This document shows positions 58,067 to 64,000 of a stretch of 64,000 bases of DNA, piece by piece. The notes beneath the pieces were generated by a model, which had not been told where the DNA came from, searched no databases, and worked only from the letters and a program-made list of their open reading frames with translations. Made by a program: the position numbers and the translations under genes. The stretch spans positions 7,564,001 to 7,628,000 of the forward strand of contig NC_045132.1 of assembly GCF_007655135.1 (NCBI RefSeq). Direction: 5' to 3'. Within the stretch, counting starts at the first letter, position 1. Every line of letters starts with the position of its first letter. This stretch comes from Punica granatum (Eukaryota > Streptophyta > Magnoliopsida > Myrtales > Lythraceae).

Positions 58067-59648
58067 ATATATGTGGAGAGAGAACAGAATGAGGAAGAGA
58101 GTGAGTGAGAGAGATATATTTTGTGGTTTTTTTTTTGGTTGTAAACGCAGCTCTTCATTAACTAATGGGCAATCAAGTTCGATATAGTACGGGGAATAAG
58201 CACTCCCATGACATCTTTAAGTAATAAAAGATCTAAACAAGATGGAGCACAATGAAATATAGACAAAGAGCTCTTTGAACCGCTTCCAGATATGTTTTTT
58301 GGTTGTACATACAAAAATCTGTTCTGTTGAAGGTTATCAACCCGCTCGTCTGCACTGTCATCCTGTGCTATAGTGAAGAGAGATTTGTAGCCAATTTCGG
58401 TGGCAATCACCGCTATCAATTTTCACATACTAACTTGTAGGCCGGACCACCAGATCTGTGTATCTACATGATTGGTGCATAATGTACAATTAATTAATAG
58501 GTGCATATAGTTAATGATGCATGCTTTACTTTTTATATTTTTTGATATTTCGGTTATGACAGGTTTACAAACTTAATAATAACAGATAGAACAGGAAAAA
58601 TAAATAAGTATAGAAAATACTAGTAATGAAAATTGAACTGAAAAGATTCATCCAAAAAAAAATTAAATTGGAAAGAGAATGAATGTGCAATGTAATAGTA
58701 CACGCTCTCATCTAATTAAGAGATTTCAAGTTTGATTATTACAGTAAAATTACTCATTTTTTTATTAAGAACTCTTTTATTGTATTAGGTCTGTGACTTG
58801 ATTACTTGTAACTGGAAAGCTGAACCACATGCTTGCTTCTACGCCCGTTTTTGGGGGGCGTTGGAGTATCATTGAACGTCTGAAAAATGACATATGGTAA
58901 TTGTTTCATAGCTGATGTCATAGCTGACAATTGCTAATTAATAACACTCAAGTGAAAAGCACGGTAACCAATGGAGTGTTAAAGCACGAAAGATGATGAT
59001 GATGATCATAATAATAATAATAATAAATAATGAGTCCAGTGATCTTTTAAGTTTCGTTTTAAAATTTGAAGTTAGGGATTCAAGTCTTAATTGGAAATTT
59101 GAGAGTAAATACAGAGAGGAGGTCCTCCTATTTGTTTGTTACACTTGCTGGCTGCTTGTGGTAACAGTGCTTCGACTATGGACTTGTGAATTGGTGGGCT
59201 TTCTCAGAAATTGTGGAAATTATTAATATTGTTGACATTATCCTAAATAATTTCACTACCATATCCAAAAAAGAGAGCTGGCACGTTGATTATCAATGTT
59301 TAATTAAATTTAAAGTAAGGTTTTTAGAAACTTTTGACCTTAACTATGACCTCGATAGAGGCAAGGCGTGCCAACTTTGATTGATAAAACCCTACCCTAC
59401 GGAACTCGAATTTGAGAAATAGTGATCAAGAAAAGCATATGAAGAAAAAAAATCTACCAGCAGTGCCATTTTAGCAACTATAATTTGAATGGGTTTGTTT
59501 TTACTAAAATTGAAATGTTGGGATAAATTTAGAATGAATTTCAAACATTGAGTCCTTTTATGCAATTAAACCTTACTTTAAATAATAAATCTTACTAATA
59601 TCCAACTTTCCAAACTACATTATTTTTTATAAAGTAACTTTCAAAACT
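58067..59648. other. Intergenic, no gene supported
   Basis: It contains an unassigned 85-residue minus-strand frame (58162-58419), a (GAT/ATA)n run at about 58994-59030, and a SINE-like relic at about 58690-58800. Nothing is firmly identifiable. Confidence 0.4.
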
Positions 59649-59658
59649 ATATATAGTT

Positions 59659-61176
59659 GGGGGATACTACCGCAGTTGGTAGAAAAACAATCACCAGAGT
59701 TTTTTTTTTTTGTGACTATTAGATCTTTTTATGTAAAATCTTGACCGTTCATATATCATAAATTTTTATACTTTGAAATTCATCCCTCATAATTTGACTA
59801 TCGATATTTGTGGTCATGCATCTTCTCATCGACGCTCGGTCTCACCCATGAACGAGCCAGATCCGCTTCGATATTAAATCAAATCGAAATGCACCAGTTT
59901 AATCAAATACAAAATAATTTAATTATTAAAAAAATAGACACTAAACAAACACTAAAATGTTTATCTCTATTTGTACTCTCTTCATTGAGCAAGAACCAAA
60001 TCCCTCAAATTAATCAATCCCAAAAATTAAAAGAAAATTTTAATATCGTCGATGCTCGGCACCACCTCTCCATTGCCGACACTTCCGTGGCTGCCTCCAG
60101 CCCGACACCTCCCCCTTCCTCCCTGCCTCAGAGTGCGGTAAGTGTACCAAGGAAAGCTAGAGTCAAGCAACTCCACAACCTTGAGTACTGATGAAACTCG
60201 TGGCACCACCCCCAGTGATAATCGGGAACTCCAAACTACCGGCCGAAGCAACAACCCATCTCAATTTGAAGGCCAAATTACATTTTAAAAAAATTCATCA
60301 AATTTTACATTTTTTTCCTCCCCAGATTTGTTTCGTTTGCACCGTGCTTCAAGATTAGGCCTAGTCCAAGCTCATGGGGCCAGTAAGGCTAAGATTAATA
60401 ATTTTTTTAAAAAAAAGGCGAAAACTGAAGTGGAAGCAAACATCATTTTAGAAATTGACCAGAAACCAAGCCCCGCTAAAGAAAAGAATGGCTCCAATCA
60501 TCTGGACTTTCTGGAAAATTCGGGAACAATGTTTACCTAAGATCACCGACATCTTCACATAGCAAATAACTAATATATATTCTGTACAACAACCAATTCA
60601 ATAATAATTCACAACCTCGAGCTTGTGGAGTCGCTTGACTCGAGCTTTCCCTGGTAGACTTTACCGAACTGTGAGGCCCGGAGGGAAGGGGGAGGAGTCA
60701 GGCTCGGAGCGGGCTGAAGGAAGAGCCGTGGAAGGGTGCGCAATCAAGTGGCGCTGCCGAGCATCGCCGAGATTGAATTTTTCTTTTAATTTTAGGGTTT
60801 CGATGAGATGGAGTTTTTCTTTCAATTTGGGGGATTTGGTTCTTATTCAATTGGGAAAGTTACGAACAGAGACAAACATTTAGTGTTTGTTTATTATTTC
60901 ATTTTTTAGTAATTAAATTATTTTTTATTTGATTGAACCGGTACATTTCGGTTCAATTTAATATCGAAGCGGATCCAGCTTGCTCATGGGCAAGATCGAA
61001 CATCGACAAGAAGATGCGTAAGCAAAAATATCAATAATCAAATTATAAAGGATGAAGCTTAAGTTATAAAAATCTAGGACATGTATACAACCAGAATATG
61101 TCATGAGGGAATTTGATGGTCAGAAAAAAACAATCGTAATTGTTATTTTTGCTAGTTAATAGCCGTAGAATCTCCA
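59659..61176. mobile_element. Long-arm foldback element of Mutator type, 1.5 kb
   Basis: The left arm (about 59659-60196) is the imperfect reverse complement of the right arm (about 60608-61176). Matching phrases include GATCCGCTTCGATATTAAAT against ATTTAATATCGAAGCGGATC, and GGAAAGCTAGAGTCAAGCAA against its partner at about 60630-60652. The termini are GGGGGATACTACCG and CGTAGAATCTCCA. The direct repeat ATATATAGTT at 59649-59658 and 61177-61186 fits a 9-10-bp Mutator-type target duplication. There is no transposase. The 127-residue frame at 59808-60191 lies in the left arm and is an arm artefact. Confidence 0.88.
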
Positions 61177-61186
61177 ATATATAGTT

Positions 61187-61827
61187 AAGCTCAAACGTTA
61201 ATAAAATGCTTCTTCTTTGTGAAATATGGCGCCAAAGCCCTAAGTACAATAAATAAACTTAAGCGTTACAAAAACGAGTTATGGAGGCCCTTACACATCA
61301 CCAAACAGCACAATACCAGGGCCAGAAGGACAAACACCCAGCCAATAAATCCCGACAAGAAAAAATAAGACATAGTTTGATAACCAATTCACACATGTAT
61401 TCTCTTCCCGATGAGTATGGCTAATATCAAATCGAACTTGAAACTTCTATATTATCAGGCGAAGACGAGAACGTGCTTTAGTGCATTACACCCCTTTCTC
61501 TTGAATATTTGCTCTCCTTGGATCCCTCCCCAACTCCTACTCAATCACATACCATCCCCGTTAAGAAAGCTGGAGCAAATATATCTAGTGATCGCATGCT
61601 TGCATGCTTATTTACAAATATTCAACGTGTAATCTTATTGTGTATACAATCTTCCACGAGTGAGTGAGATATGGTTGGTCAATTGTCCCGCAATACTAGT
61701 GATTTGTAAGTTCAGTTTTTGTCGGGCCTGATTGATATATATCAATGAGCGAGTTATACCCATGGTGCATGTATTAATTAGATCACGTTTAGCGGTGTTG
61801 ATTTATTAAACCTAGGATGGCATAGCA
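61187..61827. other. Intergenic, no gene recognised
   Basis: AT-moderate spacer. The 73-residue frame at 61411-61632 has no recognisable feature. Confidence 0.5.
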
Positions 61828-62360
61828 TAGGGATGTATGGGTCCGGGTACTCTGTTTTTTTTCACAATACTTAAACCCTACTCTGTCAGGGACATGTTTC
61901 AAAATTTTGGAACCGGATCATACCCTGTTGAGTCCTAAAACCGGAACCTATCCGGAACTTGTATTATACCACAGGTTCTGTGTACCATGTTGAAACCTGT
62001 ATATTTTTTTGTCTCGGTAAATAAAATAAAAAATATCCTATCAAAAATTAATAATCACGCAAAACAGAATATCGACATAAATTTAGATTTTTTTTAATTA
62101 GTGAATATATCTTTTAAATATAGAAATATACGAATATAACTATATATATATATAATAGGAGAAATTATTATCCGGATTCAGATATCGGTTTCGATTTCGA
62201 TTCTGGGTACCCTATATGTAAGAGCCGAAATTAATTTTTACCGGTTCTGTATTTTAATATCCGGACTCTATCCTATTTTTAATACGAGTTGTCCGGACTC
62301 CACCCTAACGGATAATTTCTGATCAGTTCCGAATATACTCGATATCCATGCACACTCCTA
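61828..62360. mobile_element. hAT-like MITE
   Basis: It begins TAGGGATGTATGGGTCCGGG and ends ATATCCATGCACACTCCTA, imperfect TIRs of the hAT type. Flanking octamers GCATAGCA (61820-61827) and GAATAGTA (62361-62368) agree at six of eight positions, the hAT target-duplication length. Internal phrases (ACCGGAACCTATCCGGAAC) are typical of such elements. Confidence 0.6.
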
Positions 62361-62897
62361 GAATAGTATGCATGCATGTGAGCACAGAATAATTATGGAA
62401 GCCTCGTGCTAGCTCAGGACTTTCCATAGTTGCCCTTTTGTCATACGTGGGACTAAGACCGTCAAGTCAAGTTTTCATATTGGTTTCCACTACAACCTAT
62501 AGAACGTGGAATAATAATTGAACATTTAAGTACAAGAAATTCATTAATTAATGAATAATTGAAAATACAAATTCATTAATAAAATAGATATATGTGAATC
62601 AAATTTCGACAATATCATCTTATACTTGATTTTTTATTAAAAGGGATATGATCATATCGCTTTTGTAACAGAAAAAAAAATTACAAATTTAGAGAATATG
62701 CAAATTTGGGTGTGGGTATGTAGCGCTATATACTGCGATACTCCGATCGTCACTGTACGGTGGAAATTCTCCACCACCTAGACTAAAAGACCCGAGAAAG
62801 ACTAAAAAAGACCCGAGAAAGACCGAAAGATACGAAGTTCGAAAAAGACTTTTTGCCTACTCAGCAAAAAGACAAAAGACCAAAAAGGCAGGTGAAA
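62361..62897. other. Spacer with small AAAGACCCGAG repeat
   Basis: AT-rich. AAAGACCCGAGAAAGAC is repeated in tandem at about 62786-62823. No gene. Confidence 0.5.
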
Positions 62898-63047
62898 GGG
62901 CAGTCTGAAGCGAAGAAAAGAAAATTGGAAATGTGTTTTTCCAACGGGTACTCCCGTGTTTTAAAACTTAAAGGGCAGTCTGAAGCGAAGAAAAGAAAAT
63001 TGGAAATGTGTTTTTCCAACGGGTACTCCCGTGTTTTAAAACTTAAA
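62898..63047 (+). repeat. Exact 75-bp tandem duplication
   Basis: Units 62898-62972 and 62973-63047 begin GGGCAGTCTGAAGCGAAG and end AAACTTAAA/AAACTTAAA. They are identical as far as I can read. Seventy-five is a multiple of three, so a 75-residue frame (62853-63080) repeats a 25-residue block, but I see no sign that it is a gene. Confidence 0.95.
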
Positions 63048-63388
63048 ATGATTTCGATTAATTCAGTTCGAGTTGATTAATTTATTAATCAATAAAATTA
63101 TGTAAATTTTCTCTAATCACAATACTCAAATATGAGACTTTATTCAAAGAAAATGAGGATTAAATCTTTTAATCAATTCACATTTCATCAACGTGATCTT
63201 TTATTTGGCGAACTTACTATAATCATGAAGAAATCAGAAGACTAAAAAAGATATTACTATGAAAAGTTGTCTAAATGACATACGTACTAGAAAAGTGAAA
63301 GAAGAAAATTTTCTTTGAAAACTTATTATTTTTTTCAATCGATAAACTTATGCTAGTTTAATTTCATTGAGGTATAAACACAAATTTC

Positions 63389-63742
63389 ACGGGCCGTTTA
63401 CTTTTAGAAAAGTCTATCCTATTTTCCTTTTCCATTTTTCTTCTCCTTTTCTAAATTTATTTTTGTAAAGAAAATTAAAAAATCGCATTTACAAATTTAA
63501 AATTTAGAATTTTCAATCTTATATTCAATATCTAATAACCGTCGGAGACTTTCCAATTAAATGGATGATAATTGATATAATTAAAAAAGAAAAACATAAT
63601 TGATGAAGAACATTTCAATTAAAGAGAAAAAAAATTGAAAAACTATTAAAAGTAATTCTCTAAATTACTTTGAATTTGGAGAATTAAAAAAATCTATTTT
63701 TCTAAAAATTTGTTGTTCTTTTTAAGTAGGTAAACACATGAC
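63389..63742. mobile_element. Possible MITE near the right edge
   Basis: GGGCCGTTTACTTTTAGAAAAG on the left faces a right end with CTTTTTAAGTAGGTAAACAC. The interior is AT-rich. The pairing is imperfect and the target duplication was not resolved. Confidence 0.35.
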
Positions 63743-64000
63743 TTACTACCCAATTCTCAAAGTTAGCAAGGCCCAATTTTCTCCTTTTCGGCAAGGATAT
63801 TTTATGGCAATAACCGGCCCGTTTAATGCCGACTATTTTACGCCGACTACTTCCAGAGGCTAGGGGAAGCGGACCTTTACCATCTTTCTTGTAACTGTCT
63901 ATATATTGCTCGAACTTAGAGGCGCAATTAACGAGATGTCATGGGCTTATTGACGTACTCTTCTCTTCTTTACTTTCTATGAGTATTTTATGCGGTTTGG
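63743..64000. other. Right edge, nothing recognised
   Basis: GC-moderate sequence without an identifiable gene within the window. Confidence 0.4.

Noticed and set aside
59808..60191. 127-residue plus-strand frame
   Set aside because: It lies entirely within the left arm of a foldback element.
62853..63080. 75-residue frame with a repeated 25-residue block
   Set aside because: The repeat is explained by a DNA-level tandem duplication; there is no supporting gene structure.
1..64000. CRISPR array, phage or bacterial defence system
   Set aside because: The sequence is plant nuclear DNA; the regular repeats seen are minisatellites or transposons, without spacers or associated genes.

Overview
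This window is nuclear DNA of a flowering plant, most likely a eudicot. It is AT-rich. The recognisable genes (F-box/FBD, LEA_4, ZF-homeodomain, nodulin-like MFS) are plant families with GT-AG introns. The long spaces between genes are filled with plant transposable elements: copia and Ty3-like LTR sequences, Mutator-like foldbacks, Tourist/PIF-, CACTA- and hAT-like MITEs, and a tRNA-derived SINE. I cannot name the species from the sequence alone. No tRNA, rRNA, organellar or bacterial gene was recognised, and no CRISPR array or operon.

Layout. 0.3-4.3 kb: a decayed, 3'-truncated Ty1/copia element. 7.6-10.6 kb: a long repeat ending in a Ty3/gypsy-like primer-binding site. 10.7-12.7 kb (minus): an F-box/LRR/FBD gene of four predicted exons with a one-base frame break in exon 3. 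13.9-15.4 kb: AT-rich degenerate tandem repeats. 17.0-21.05 kb: a near-identical 2.0-kb tandem duplication. It ends inside a MITE that is itself split by a 1.38-kb Mutator-like foldback (21.05-22.43 kb). 23.4-27.4 kb (plus): a three-exon, signal-peptide-bearing LEA_4 gene with ABA-response elements upstream. 28.8-29.5 kb (minus): an intronless zinc-finger homeodomain gene. 31-38 kb: AT-rich repeats, a PIF/Tourist-like element and a CACTA MITE. 39.2-39.8 kb: a probable solo LTR. 40.6-46.7 kb: SINE copies, one nested in a MITE. 47.5-48.8 kb (minus): an F-box (FBA type) pseudogene. 49.4-51.8 kb: a roughly 90-bp repeat array and two Mutator-like palindromic elements. 54.2-56.7 kb (minus): a nodulin-like MFS transporter with two exons and an intron carrying a MITE and a SINE-like sequence. 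59.66-61.18 kb: a 1.5-kb foldback with arms of about 540 bp and a direct target duplication. 61.8-63.1 kb: an hAT-like MITE and an exact 75-bp tandem duplication.

The genes do not form a pathway. Three appear intact: LEA, ZF-HD and MFS. One F-box locus is doubtful and another is dead. The window's main interest is the order of events recorded in its nested repeats. I saw no sign of a novel defence or enzymatic system.
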